A stretch of DNA of 64,000 nucleotides from Hyposmocoma kahamanoa (lineage: Eukaryota; Arthropoda; Insecta; Lepidoptera; Cosmopterigidae). The notes under the pieces are model-generated. The model made no database searches and was not told where the DNA came from. It saw only the letters and a list, made by a program, of their open reading frames with translations. Numbering within the stretch: position 1 is the stretch's first letter; each line of letters starts with the position of its first letter. Location of the stretch: the NCBI RefSeq assembly GCF_003589595.1, contig NW_020656077.1:9633035-9697034 (forward strand). Reading direction: 5' to 3'. A program made the position numbers and the translations under genes. Below, in pieces: positions 20,960 to 30,860 of the stretch.

Positions 20960-21215
20960 AAATCACAAATTAGAAAGCTGAAATAGTACAGCGCCAACAA
21001 CTGACCTGTGTGTACGTCCCGTATATTCCAAAAATATTCTGTATTTATTGTAATAAAGATAATATATCTTACAATGGAGGGCTGTTCGATTCGGCGGCGT
21101 GGGAAAACAGCAAAACAGCTAATTGCAAAACCATTGACGACACCCGTCAAATTGGTTCGAATTCGGGCTAGCCAATCGGAGCGCAGTTGTCATCGTAACG
21201 ATTTGGCAGAATAGT
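20960..21215 (-). repeat. family I repeat, copy 2
   Basis: Inverted relative to 18075-18470: GCGCCAACAACTGACCTGTG at the left and GCCAATCGGAGCGCAGTTGT at the right. Confidence 0.65.
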
Positions 21216-22165
21216 TTTCAGATAAATTTAATGATATTTCGTCTCTACTTCTGGTTATATACTAGATGACTTTATATAAAGGAATTTGTGAAACCAATGC
21301 CGAAAACGAAGTACTACAACGATTCTGCTAGCGGTTACGTTATTACTGCTAATTGCAACTTGCAGTTGTATAACAAGCAAGTGTGTGATGTAAGGAATCA
21401 TCGGTTTAAAACGGAACGCGCAAAAAGAATCAAGTAATTCGATTAATGAATTACTTACGATTTGTCTACTTTTAAGGAAAAACGATAACGCAACGTGTTT
21501 TCAAACATTTTTTGTTCTAATAAGCTGGAATAGTTGAATAAATATTACTTGCACCGATGAATGTTATCGCTTGTAAAGCGGCCTATCCTTTCTATTACAA
21601 TAGGGCAATAAAACCGTTACCACTTCTTTACGGATAACAGACTCGGTCCATCGTGTCAGCCATGGGTGCGCTAATGCTTTTTCTAATTTCCAGTTTTCAA
21701 TTATTTCTTTACTCAACAGGTCGTTTCTTTTTTAACAGTAGGTACTCTTATAGGTACTCTTTTCTTACTAATTCAACAAGTTATTTACGCATAAAGATTA
21801 TCAAGTTTAGAATTAAGTGCCAATGCGTAAGTGTTTGAACTACAAACTTGTGTTATGTAAATATGGAGTCAAGCATCGACGCGCGTTACATGAGCGCTTT
21901 GAGGCGTCAGACGCCGACCACACTGTGATCCAGGCGCACTAATGCGAGTATCGTCGCGCGTCGCCAGGCGTTAGTTGAAAAACAGGTCGCGACGCGACGC
22001 TTCGAATCTGCGCCAGTGTGACTTGAGCCTAACAGTTCGTATGCCTTTGGTAATAAATGGTGAAAAAAATTATAGGAAAATATTTTTTTCGGATCTAAAT
22101 CGGCAAACTGTAAACTCATATGTGTTAGAATAATTTATTTCGTAAAATTTACCTATGTAAAGTAA
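21216..22165. other. unassigned stretch
   Basis: A 46-codon frame at 21297-21437 and CpG-richer DNA at 21875-22025 were seen, but nothing assignable. Confidence 0.3.
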
Positions 22166-22383
22166 GCGCCCAGTTACGCGAAAGTTTTTGCGCGGCCGCC
22201 GTCCAGTTACCACGCCTTGCCTTGTGCATTAAAGGCGACTCTGAATTCTATTTACTAGGAAACAGCATTTAAATTACTCCGAATAATAACAACCACGCTT
22301 AGACCAAATTTAAACCAATCTTGCCCGCGTGCCCGAGACGCTGAATTAAAACGTAAAAGTGAAATAAATAGAGCGTATTTTGC
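22166..22383 (+). repeat. family J repeat, copy 3
   Basis: It starts GCGCCCAGTTACGCGAAAG and ends AAATAGAGCGTATTTTGC; same order as 529-805, shorter. Confidence 0.65.
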
Positions 22384-22457
22384 TTAATTGGAAAATTAAA
22401 AATAACGTACATAAATTGTTAACCGTTGTAACTATAGCAAACATTATGTAGTATCAG

Positions 22458-22675
22458 TAGAGCACCTTGTGAAAGAATTCATCCAGGGATGTACTGCTGG
22501 TGAAAATACAGGCATATGGGAATTGTCAACTGATGTCTTAGGTTGACAGGCGCGGTGGCAGTGTCTCTCAGATTTTTCCCATTTAAAGCCCTGAGTGGCA
22601 TTGCAACTGTTATGGACAGGCGTGTAGCTTACCACCATCACAGGACTTGTTCGTCCCATTTGACATTATAAAAAA
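22458..22675 (+). repeat. family A repeat (copy 5)
   Basis: GTAGAGCACCTTGTGAAAGA, CAGTGTCTCTCAGATTTTTC, GTGGCATTGCAACTGTTATG and GACTTGTTCGTCCCATTT in the standard order. Internal deletion after the first block. Confidence 0.75.
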
Positions 22676-22682
22676 AATATGA

Positions 22683-22745
22683 CTTTACCATCTCAGTCAC
22701 CCGTGACCATGAGACCTGTAAAGGCTCCGAAACGTTGAACTGAAT
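22683..22745 (+). repeat. family D core fragment
   Basis: CTCAGTCACCCGTGACCATG, AGACCTGTAAAGGCTCCGAA and ACGTTGAAC match the D core. Confidence 0.65.
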
Positions 22746-22762
22746 TAAATTAATAATTGTGA

Positions 22763-23037
22763 CGCGAACATCTATGGACTGCGCGCACTCAAAGTGTTTG
22801 TCGAAAAGTCGACGATCGACGGATCACAATGCGCGCGCTGCGAATACGGGCAGAGAGCGCGCAATGCGTTCGAGTACACGTTAAAACGTTACATTGCATG
22901 CAACACTACATGCAATGCAACATTTCCCATACATTTTAATGTGTTCACGAACACGTGCGCGCGTTGTGGTCCGTCGATTGTCGGCTTTTAAACAAACACT
23001 GAGTGCGCGCAGTGCCATCTGTACATAGATGTTCGCG
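22763..23037. mobile_element. GC-rich MITE with long terminal inverted repeats
   Basis: The left end CGCGAACATCTATG and the right end CATAGATGTTCGCG are reverse complements. The similarity continues for about 75 bp (GCGCGCACTC, AGTGTTTGT, AATCGACGGACCACAA) with a small insertion in the right arm. The 275-bp element is non-coding and much richer in CpG than its surroundings. Its centre holds further small palindromes (GCATGCAACACTACATGC). Confidence 0.75.
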
Positions 23038-23578
23038 TTGCGTTGCAAATAATCTGTACCCGACTTTTATTTTTGTTTTTCAATCTAAATCACGTATTTT
23101 TGTCTTCCCATTTGGTAATTATAACGTTGATTTAAATGAAAAAATTAGTAACAATCACAAAAACCTAAGAACTCAATATTTACTTAAGTTTAAAAAATAA
23201 TAATTGTATACCGCAAAGCAAAATGTGACGCCTGTAGATTGGACATACAAAAAAAAACTTGATTTGTGGAAAGGGTAACAAGTTGTAGGCCTTCACCTTA
23301 TGTAACCCAGTCCTAGTTGACAAGAACGCTAAGCAAGTGCTTGGTACAAATATTTATTATCCCTTTCATGGACAGCAAAAGCGTAAAATTAAATATTAGA
23401 ATATGATAGTGCTGGGTATGTATTTTCGGTATATGGATCTCAAAAAAAAAAACAAACAACGGGCTTTATAATGCCATTTCCAAGTGCTTTTTATGTAGTT
23501 GATAAGTGTCAACAACTAACTGACAAAATTCAATGACACTACGACAACTAAAGTAATATCGAACTAAAGTAATATGGA
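23038..23578. other. unassigned stretch
   Basis: No gene or shared repeat recognised. Confidence 0.35.
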
Positions 23579-24212
23579 ATGCTCATATTCTTAATCTTCT
23601 TTATGGCATCTTATTCATTCCTCACGCACCACCTTCCCTTAAGGAGCGATTTGAGTCCAACCCCCGACTTCTGCGCTCTTCTTCAACTCTCCAACTTAAG
23701 ATGCCATTGCATACCTCCCAGTATTACGACAAGTCCTTTACTGTTCAAACTATTCGTTTGTGGAACGCTTTACCTTTGTCTATTCAACAAGCGAAATCAT
23801 TGAATATATTCAAAAATATGGTAAAAATAGATAACCTTAATTTAGTGTGACTTGGACTGCTTAGGTATTTTTATGTTTTGAAATTACGTTTTAGAAATTT
23901 TATATTTATAGGTATAAGAATATATAGTAGTTTACGATATTCATATATATGTATTGGTTTTATTACTTATTTATAAATATATGTTTATTTGCATTTATTT
24001 GTCAATTTTTATCTATAGATTAGTAATTCCTCATACACCGCCGTCTCTTTCCTGTGAATTATATAATTACTTCCATCCAAAGGTTGTCTGGCAGAAATCG
24101 CTTAAAGCGATAAGACCGCCCATTGTACCACCGCTTTTTTTTAATTTAATTTATAAATATAATAATAAATGAAATTTTTGGTGTACAATAAAATTTTTGT
24201 ATTGTATTGTAT
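23579..24212 (+). pseudogene. 5'-truncated non-LTR retrotransposon, 3' end
   Basis: At 23727-23851 the plus strand reads YYDKSFTVQTIRLWNALPLS then IQQAKSLNIFKNMVKIDN and a stop. The RLWN-LP box is the conserved last motif of jockey/CR1-like proteins. Upstream pieces (RSDLSPTPDFCALL) lie in other frames. The 3' untranslated region runs to AATAAAATTTTTGTATTG and a short TATTG repeat at about 24190-24212, the usual terminal tail. The reverse transcriptase is absent. Confidence 0.7.
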
Positions 24213-24837
24213 CGTTTTTTCGTATTTAAGTACTGGCCATGAAAGGGTTAAAACGCATGTTAGTTCGCTAATGCTCGCTGTGATGGATATATCAAACACT
24301 AAATCGCAGTTTCAGCTAATCTGCTGACAGTGTTGTCATAAGAACCAACATACTAACATTGAAATTTGAACAAGACACGATACTTTTGCAACAATGTGCA
24401 ACTTGGTTTGAAAACGTTTCGTCATGCCGCGTCTGGCGCGCATTGTTTCCCTATGGGAATCGCACGTGTTAACGCAACGTGATAACGGGGCAAAATCAAA
24501 TATGAAAACTTTGTTGCTGTCTTCGTCTTTTTCTTTTCGTCATTGTACCTACACAGATACAAACGGCAAGAAAATGTATTAAGATATCAAACGGACAAAA
24601 AATATTTTCGCATCGAAAACACGCGGTCAAATTTATCTACACGGCCAGAGTACTAAAAACAGCAAAATCAACACAAGATTCGTTTATCTATATTTTCATT
24701 TCTTAAGGATTCTTCAAATATTTTTGTGACCAATGTACAGGTATTTTAAGCACTCTGAACGCTGACTGTACAAATGAATGCAAACTGATTGAGTTGAAAA
24801 AAAATCCGAAGTCAAGTTCGTGGAAATACATCTATTA
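24213..24837. other. unassigned stretch
   Basis: No gene or shared repeat recognised. Confidence 0.35.
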
Positions 24838-25020
24838 GTGTCACACTTAGACGTGGGATATTTTCTTCAAATGGGACCAATACCGAGGTACCCTCTTTCC
24901 AACAAAAAAAAAAGAATCATCAAAATCGGTTCACAAATGCCGCCGGAGTTTTGCGTAACGTAAACACACGAAAAAAAAACAAGTCGAATGAAAAACCTCC
25001 TCCTTTTTTGAAGTCGATCA
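24838..25020 (-). repeat. family B repeat
   Basis: GGATATTTTCTTCAAATGGG, CCCTCTTTCCAACAAAAAA, ATCAAAATCGGTTCACAAAT and CTCCTCCTTTTTTGAAGTCG in order. It lies about 20 bp inside the intron that starts at 25045. Confidence 0.8.
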
Positions 25021-25045
25021 AAAAGAACAAAAGCTTAGGACTCAC

Positions 25046-25105
25046 CAATAAGTTGTCCACGGAGTTGTATCCGCAAATCACGTAGCCCATCATTTTGTTC
25101 GCCAT
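25046..25105 (-). CDS. small first coding exon, protein unknown
   Basis: On the minus strand an ATG in good context (CTAAACATGGC) opens 20 codons, MANKMMGYVICGYNSVDNLL, followed at once by a consensus splice donor GTGAGT. The exon ends in phase 0. It is too short to show a domain and I do not recognise the protein. Beyond the donor the frame runs into repeat DNA, as expected for an intron. It lies on the same strand as the loco exons at 50-58 kb, whose last visible exon also ends in phase 0. It could therefore be an alternative first exon giving a short isoform; this is inference. A separate gene nested in the region is equally possible. Confidence 0.5.
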
Positions 25106-25767
25106 GTTTAGTTTTCTTACTGGTCATTAAGCCATCACATTCCTAGGTGCTGTACACTTTGTTAACATTGCGCTTGCAGACGTTTTGTGTTAGTTCAATT
25201 GACGATTCGGCGAATACCTCGCGACACTTGTCATTTAATTGTGGGATGGCCGCGATAAAAACACATTTTGCAACCGATAATTACAGGAAAAATGTCAAAA
25301 ATAAAGATGTACAAGACATCAGACAATTTCTTTATCTAAATACACAAGCAACATCTGAAGCAGTCCTGATTAATATAAACAACTTTAAAGTGCTAACACT
25401 AGCGCGATACAAGTTGCAACACTCGAGCCTCTGTTGGCAGGAAGCTGACAAGCGATTAAAGAACTAATTACTTCCACCGTAAGACTGGTTGTTAAGTAGA
25501 GTTGCGGTTACTCGGAACCAACTGGTGTTGACATGCGTCAGTCAACGACAGCGGCGCGTGAGAGACTGATTAATAATTTATACTCTGACTACCGAGTGTC
25601 GTTACGGGACAATTGCTGCAACTAAGAACAATGCTTACATGTTATTGTACGAATCACTATGCAGTCAATCATGAAAGAGCAATTATTCAAATCAGTACTG
25701 TTGGTACTAATCCACTTGCGCAGGCGCATCGAAAAGAAAACTCACCGAAAACTGCTAAAACTTTAGT
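25106..25767. other. sequence upstream of the 25.1-kb exon
   Basis: If the exon at 25046-25105 is real, its 5' untranslated region and promoter (minus strand) lie here. No TATA box or initiator could be fixed. The plus-strand frame 25147-25467 has no recognisable domain. Confidence 0.3.
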
Positions 25768-26003
25768 AGCAGTAGAGCTCCTTGTGAAAGGGGTTACCTT
25801 ACCTATTTCAGCCGCCAAGCAGTAATGTTAGCATTGCTGTGTACCGGTTTTGAAGGGTAAGGGTGTCGGTGAAATTACAAGCACACGGGACTTGTGAATA
25901 AGATCTTTGCGATTCAAGGCTCTGAATAGCAACTGCAACTGTTATGGATAGGCGTGTCGCTTACCACCAGGCGCACGACTTGTTCGTCCCGCCACTTTGT
26001 ATT
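25768..26003 (+). repeat. family A repeat (copy 6)
   Basis: TAGTAGCAGTAGAGCTCCTT, CCAAGCAGTAATGTTAGCAT, GTGTCGGTGAAATTACAAGC, TTACCACCAGGCGCACGACT and TGTTCGTCCCG in order. Confidence 0.8.
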
Positions 26004-26169
26004 ATATAAAAAACCGCACCGAAAATTTCATCATATCTTAAAAGATACATTTAAAAAAGCATTATGCTAATGGTGGATGTCGCGAAAGGACTTTCGCTAT
26101 AGGTAATATGCAAGCAATCGAAGCAGGTTCCTATCCGATAACAGATCTGTGAAGAATAACCTATACAGC

Positions 26170-26451
26170 CATTGACTTACAATTATATGGACGTCGGGTC
26201 CGCGCTAAAAAGTGTCCGAACTTATAGGGCGTTAAAATCGTATACAGAGCATTCACGCTTTAGTCTTCGTTTGTTCGACTGACGGCCAAGCAAGCAAAAT
26301 TAGACAGTACTGCGATGACATTACAATTTAAATTCAACGTTTTAGCTTTTTCATATTCTTTTACATGTCACTACGTTTAAATAGGTTGACTTGGGACATT
26401 TTTTTCGTGGTTTTGTATTAGACCCGTCGTCCATTTATTTGTAAGTCAATG
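26170..26451 (-). mobile_element. family C MITE, full length (C5)
   Basis: A 282-bp copy with both terminal repeats and the exact 8-bp duplication TATACAGC (26162-26169 and 26452-26459). Orientation as C2. Confidence 0.92.
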
Positions 26452-26459
26452 TATACAGC

Positions 26460-26879
26460 CTATTTATGACAATGCCTATAGAGATGAAACTAAGTTAACT
26501 AGCGTATCAAATACTGCATGTACGCGCGTATAACGCATGCCGCTCCAATATTTTTGTTTATAATAGGCCACCATTCCAAAATTATTACGTCTGTCAATAT
26601 TAGTAATCAGTTGACATAGAAAATTTTAAACATTAATTTATAAATATAAATAATTTGAGACCAAAAACAGTGAATTCGTTCCTCGGAAGATAAAGCTCGC
26701 GGGCCCCAAACGACCCGAGATTATGGACCAGAATTGAGGTCAAGACAACACCGACACACGCGGAAGATATGATCTAATTATAATCGATTTAAACGCATCC
26801 GATTATCAAGAAGATCGACTCGGCTGTCGTTTTGTCATTTAAATTTCTCTAACTGGTTGTAAAGTCGAGATTATTTCGG
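26460..26879. other. unassigned stretch
   Basis: No gene or shared repeat recognised. Confidence 0.35.
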
Positions 26880-27045
26880 GGGGAAATGTACACGCGTCTA
26901 TAATAAGATTCCGGTTTAAAACTTTAGTATATTTGTAGTTGATTTGAAATAAATATTGAAAATTATAAATGTCCACAAATGATTCTTGCTCATTCTTCAC
27001 AGAGGAATCTGCCTTACGAATGGAGCAGAAGAGTTTAATCAACAT
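26880..27045 (+). pseudogene. non-LTR retrotransposon 3' fragment
   Basis: GTCTATAATAAGATTCCGGTT resembles the IRFYNKIPV codons of the copy at 49.05 kb, and CTTGCTCATTCTTC then GGAATCTGCCTTACGAATG is its 3' untranslated region (compare 49275-49320). Internally deleted. Confidence 0.6.
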
Positions 27046-27095
27046 GTGAAATGACAGGCACATGGGTCTTGTGAAATGACAGGCACATGGGTCTT
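27046..27095 (+). repeat. exact 25-bp tandem duplication
   Basis: Two identical 25-bp units starting GTGAAATGACAGGCACATGG sit end to end. The unit is part of family A (copy 7). Confidence 0.95.
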
Positions 27096-27225
27096 GTCAA
27101 CTTGTCCCAGGGTGACGGGCGCAGTGCACCTCAGATTTTTGCGATTTAAAGCTCTGAGTGGCACTGCAATTGTTATGGAGAGGCGTGTAGTTTACCTTCA
27201 GGCGCACAACTTGCTCGTCCCGCTT
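27050..27225 (+). repeat. family A repeat, 5' truncated (copy 7)
   Basis: ACTTGTCCCAGGGTGACGGG, TCAGATTTTTGCGATTTAAA, GTGGCACTGCAATTGTTATG and CAACTTGCTCGTCCCG in order. Confidence 0.75.
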
Positions 27226-27299
27226 TTGCTAAAACCAAGATTATCTTCACACGTAAGTTGTAGTAAAACAAAAACCATTTTTCTGCTTCTTAACTTAAA

Positions 27300-27417
27300 T
27301 ATGTATATCCTTTTTTATGTATATTATGGGTTCCATGTTTGGAAGTAAATATAACACTAATTGATTTCTTTATTTATAAATATGGAACCTACAATATACA
27401 TAAAAAAAGGATATATT
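27300..27417. repeat. 118-bp hairpin-forming inverted repeat
   Basis: The arms at 27300-27336 (ATCCTTTTTTATGTATAT then GGGTTCCAT) and 27382-27417 (ATGGAACCT then ATATACATAAAAAAAGGAT) are almost perfect reverse complements; the loop is 45 bp. It could be a small foldback transposon or yield a hairpin RNA. Confidence 0.75.
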
Positions 27418-27904
27418 AACAAAACAAAATGGTATTTTGATTTACAACAACTTAAGTTATCGATTTGACTATAGCAGATATGCTTCAGATATTACAATAT
27501 TTTATTGTTCTACATGGGCCAGACGAGGCATCTTTCTCTGCATTCAAAAGTGGACATTCTCCACCAACCGTCTTTTACCTTTTGTATTTATGAATATAAC
27601 TTATTGCCGTAACGAAAATGAGATGACAGTTAGTTAGCATAATATAAGGTATACAAAATAAAATGTGTCGGACGCATTTTGTGCATGCTATTGATAAACT
27701 TAACCTTTAGATAAAGAACACGTTCACAGACGAAAGCTCAAAAATAGGACAGGCCATTTCTTGAGTAAGAGCGATTTCACACGGGCGTTGCGTCGGTGTT
27801 TCGACAACGTTGCGTTGTGACGCTACGTTGTAAATCAGAGGCCCGAGTGTCAATTTAATGTCAAACTTAATTACCGTGTTTGCGTTAAGATTTAACGTTA
27901 TTTA
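27418..27904. other. unassigned stretch
   Basis: No gene recognised. A CpG-rich piece at 27770-27840 (GTTGCGTCGGTGTTTCGACA) looks like a fragment of a MITE. Confidence 0.3.
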
Positions 27905-30330
27905 GATCTTAATTTTATTTTATTTTATTGGATGTACAGTTCACATACAATGGTACATGTTGAAGTACAATTTATAGTCTTAATCTAGAATGTAGACATA
28001 ATGCTTGTACATACAGCGTTACTATGCGAAGTATAAACATATTTGCTTAAGGATTACAAATAACCTAACCTCCGGTTAAAAGAACCGACCTCAAAAGTCA
28101 TTCATTCCCTTGTTAGCCACCATTAGAGGTGGAATATTTTGGGACCACATCTGAGGTACCTTCCAACCACGAACAAAAAAAGAATCATCAAAATTGGTTC
28201 ACAAATAGCGGAGTTATCGCGTAACATGCATACAAAAAAAAACCCTACAGATGAATTGAGAACCTCCTCCTTTTTTGAAGTCGGTTAAAAAAAGAGGGAA
28301 GAGTGAGATTACAACTGAAAAGTAATTCCATTGAAGGCTAACATAGATGTTAATTTGGCAGTACTAATGAGAAGACGACTCGAAATATTTGAGGAGATTG
28401 GTACGAACTCGACAAAGATCATTGTCGAAAACATCAATGTAACCTCCAGATTCTGATATGAGTAAATCATTGTAGGTCCGGCACATTCTAGTCACGGGGT
28501 TCTTAAAGGATGTATTATTTCGATCAACATTTAACACAAAGGTTTTAGGACGACGAAGATTAGGTTTAATGTTAAAGTTAATGTGAGATAGCAGACTACG
28601 AGAAAGAAGGCTGTCGTGTATGAGCTTATGCAAGACAACAATATCCTGTATTTGATGTCGGGTCCGTAGTGAACAAATTTTAAACTTGGCCAACCTCTCT
28701 TGGTAATTTGCAAGAGTGCGACCCAGACCCGATCGAAATGCGACTATTTTAAGAGCCCTGTTCTGTACTTGTTCTATGCGGATGGAGTGTAAGGGGACCA
28801 TATAACACAGCCGTACTCAAGTAAACTTGTTAGGAGACTGTTGAAGAGGTTTGCGTCGAAGTGTTTTGCCGCCGATTGCATATTTAAAGAAAACTTTTTG
28901 CCGTTTATTAGTGAAGGCCATCACAAATCATTTGTCAATGTAAAGGTGCGTATAATTTTGTTCGCACCAGTCTGCTATTAAAATGGCATCATTCTGCAGT
29001 GCAATGCAGTCATCAATATCTTTTCAGCGTATAGTATAGTAGACATGGGCATTTCAGCCTCTATGGATCAGGCCATTAATGAAAATATTGAAAAACAATG
29101 GTGCGAACCTTGGGGTAGGCCAGATTTGTTTGGCTTAGGAGCCGATTTAAAACCCTTTAGAACAATTAATTGACTGCGATTCATCATAATACATAAGATA
29201 GGATTGTACCCAAACGTAAAAGGTTCCCATGGATACAGTACCATGAAAGCTTTTGACACGGCAAAGCATGATTTACTTTATCAAAAGCCTTCCGAAAATC
29301 GGTATAAATCAAGTCCACTTGTCCACGTATTGTAAAAGCTGAGCACGGATAATTCTTGTATTCGAGTAAATTTGACACAGTGGATTTACCCTTAACAAAA
29401 CCATATTGCTGCTCAGATAAAGATATGCTCACTTGAACGAGCATATGATCGTACACAATAGACTCAAAAACCTTGGCTGCACGTGATAAAATACTAATGG
29501 GTCTGTAATTGTCACATATTGATGGATCTCCAGATTTGTGTACAGGGAATTTTCAAGTCGATGGAAACGTACCTGCGTTTAACAAGTTAAAAATTATGTG
29601 TAAGGGGACAGAGAGTTGAGAGGCACAGTCTTTAAAGAATTTGGGTGGTATAGAGTCTGGTCCCACCCCTTTTCCGGCGTCCAGCTCTTCAGCTTCCGCA
29701 TGACATCATATTGTGCCAATGTTATGTTCGATAGCACACCTCCACACATTTGTTGTGCAACAGTATTCACCACGAGAAGAGAGTCATCAAATACAGAACC
29801 AAAATATTGTGGTAATAGGTCACAAATTCCTGGACCGTCTGATGCTGTAACATTGCCCAATGTCATGGTACTTGGAATACTTTGCTTCGCTTTTTTGTTA
29901 TTTATAAAGCTCCAAAAGACCTTAGTGTTTTTGGATATCGCATCTTCCGTTACACAAACAGGTTCTATAGCATTTTTTCATAAGACCCTTACATCTAGTC
30001 CTCAACATTGAAAAAATATCATAATCGCGATTTTTGTACTTTTTATATCTTCTGTGATACTTATCCTTTTCAGCGGGGCTTTTTTTAAGACAAGGTGAGA
30101 ACCAGTGGCGGTAAGTATTACTATTGCACTTTTTAAGGGAGATTTGTTGGAAAATAATCTTATTAACCACACAGTTAAAGACATCATCAACATCCGAGTC
30201 GACATCGTTACTCGATAGTATGTTTGCCCAGTTATTTTTTTCTAGTTCCGTGCGTATTGCATAGTAGTCACCTTTGTTTACATTAACACGCAAATTGGGT
30301 TTAGGTTTTATTTCTTGTAACTTGTGTTGT
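27905..30330 (-). pseudogene. decayed jockey/CR1-like non-LTR retrotransposon
   Basis: Minus strand, 5' to 3': a linker before the reverse transcriptase at 30293-29922 (RHWFSPCLKKSPAEKDKYH); the region ahead of the catalytic core at 29866-29594; reverse transcriptase blocks at 29456-29184 (EQQYGFVKGKSTVSNLLEY and VDLIYTDFRKAFDKVNHA); block B as SGLPQGSHHCFSIFSL; and a C-terminal part at 28801-28364. The YADD catalytic box has been replaced by a stop-containing sequence near 29030. Several frameshifts separate the pieces. The 3' untranslated region with AATAAAATAAAATAAAATTA lies at 28058-27905, split from the coding part by a family B insertion. Inactive. Confidence 0.8.
28060..28290 (-). repeat. 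family B repeat, complete short form
   Basis: It runs from AACCGACCTCAAAAGTCATT at the left to CTCCTCCTTTTTTGAAGTCG then GTTAAAAA at the right. The two ends are inverted repeats (AACCGACYTCAAAA). It interrupts the retrotransposon between its coding region and its 3' end. Confidence 0.85.
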
Positions 30331-30860
30331 TACAAACTATTATATCTAGTGGTGGGTGATATCGATCCTGATGCGACAAGGGATTGCTTTCTGTAATTAA
30401 AGTATGGGGTGTAGATGACAGTACAAGATAATTATATATTTAAAAGGTTTAAATTTAAATCTTAACGCAAACGCGATAGTTAAGGTTATATATCGATGCC
30501 TTACTTTCTCAGACTCGTATCTTATAAAGAGTAATTATTCAGGAGATATCAAAACTTTCTATATATTTTGAGTTTCTTACCGACCATTTGGATGAATTAC
30601 TTTAAGAATAGGTAAGAGCCAGTGTGTGAATTTGAAGGGAATGTGAGTGAAATCAGCCTGCAAAATTTGTATATACAATCAGTCTTTTGCATATCAGAAA
30701 CTTTGTGCATTAAGGCGATATCTAAAAACTTACACTAAGGCCCCAGAACGTTACCCACGCGGCGCGCCACCGCAATCAACTTACATACTAGGCAAACTAG
30801 GGGATGAATGATTTTTGAGGTTGGTTTTTTTTAGGACTGTGCTGAGATTATTATTACATA
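30331..30860. other. unassigned stretch
   Basis: Contains the family B-like piece GGGGATGAATGATTTTTGAG then GTTGGTTTTTT at about 30801-30835; nothing else recognised. TA at 30859-30860 is the mariner target site. Confidence 0.4.

Noticed and set aside
21297..21437. 46-codon frame starting MPKTKYYNDSASGYVITANC, thought of as a BED/hAT-type start
   Set aside because: Cysteine and histidine spacing does not fit a BED finger well enough.
25147..25467. 106-codon plus-strand frame
   Set aside because: No domain or splice signals; it overlaps the likely 5' region of the minus-strand exon at 25.1 kb.
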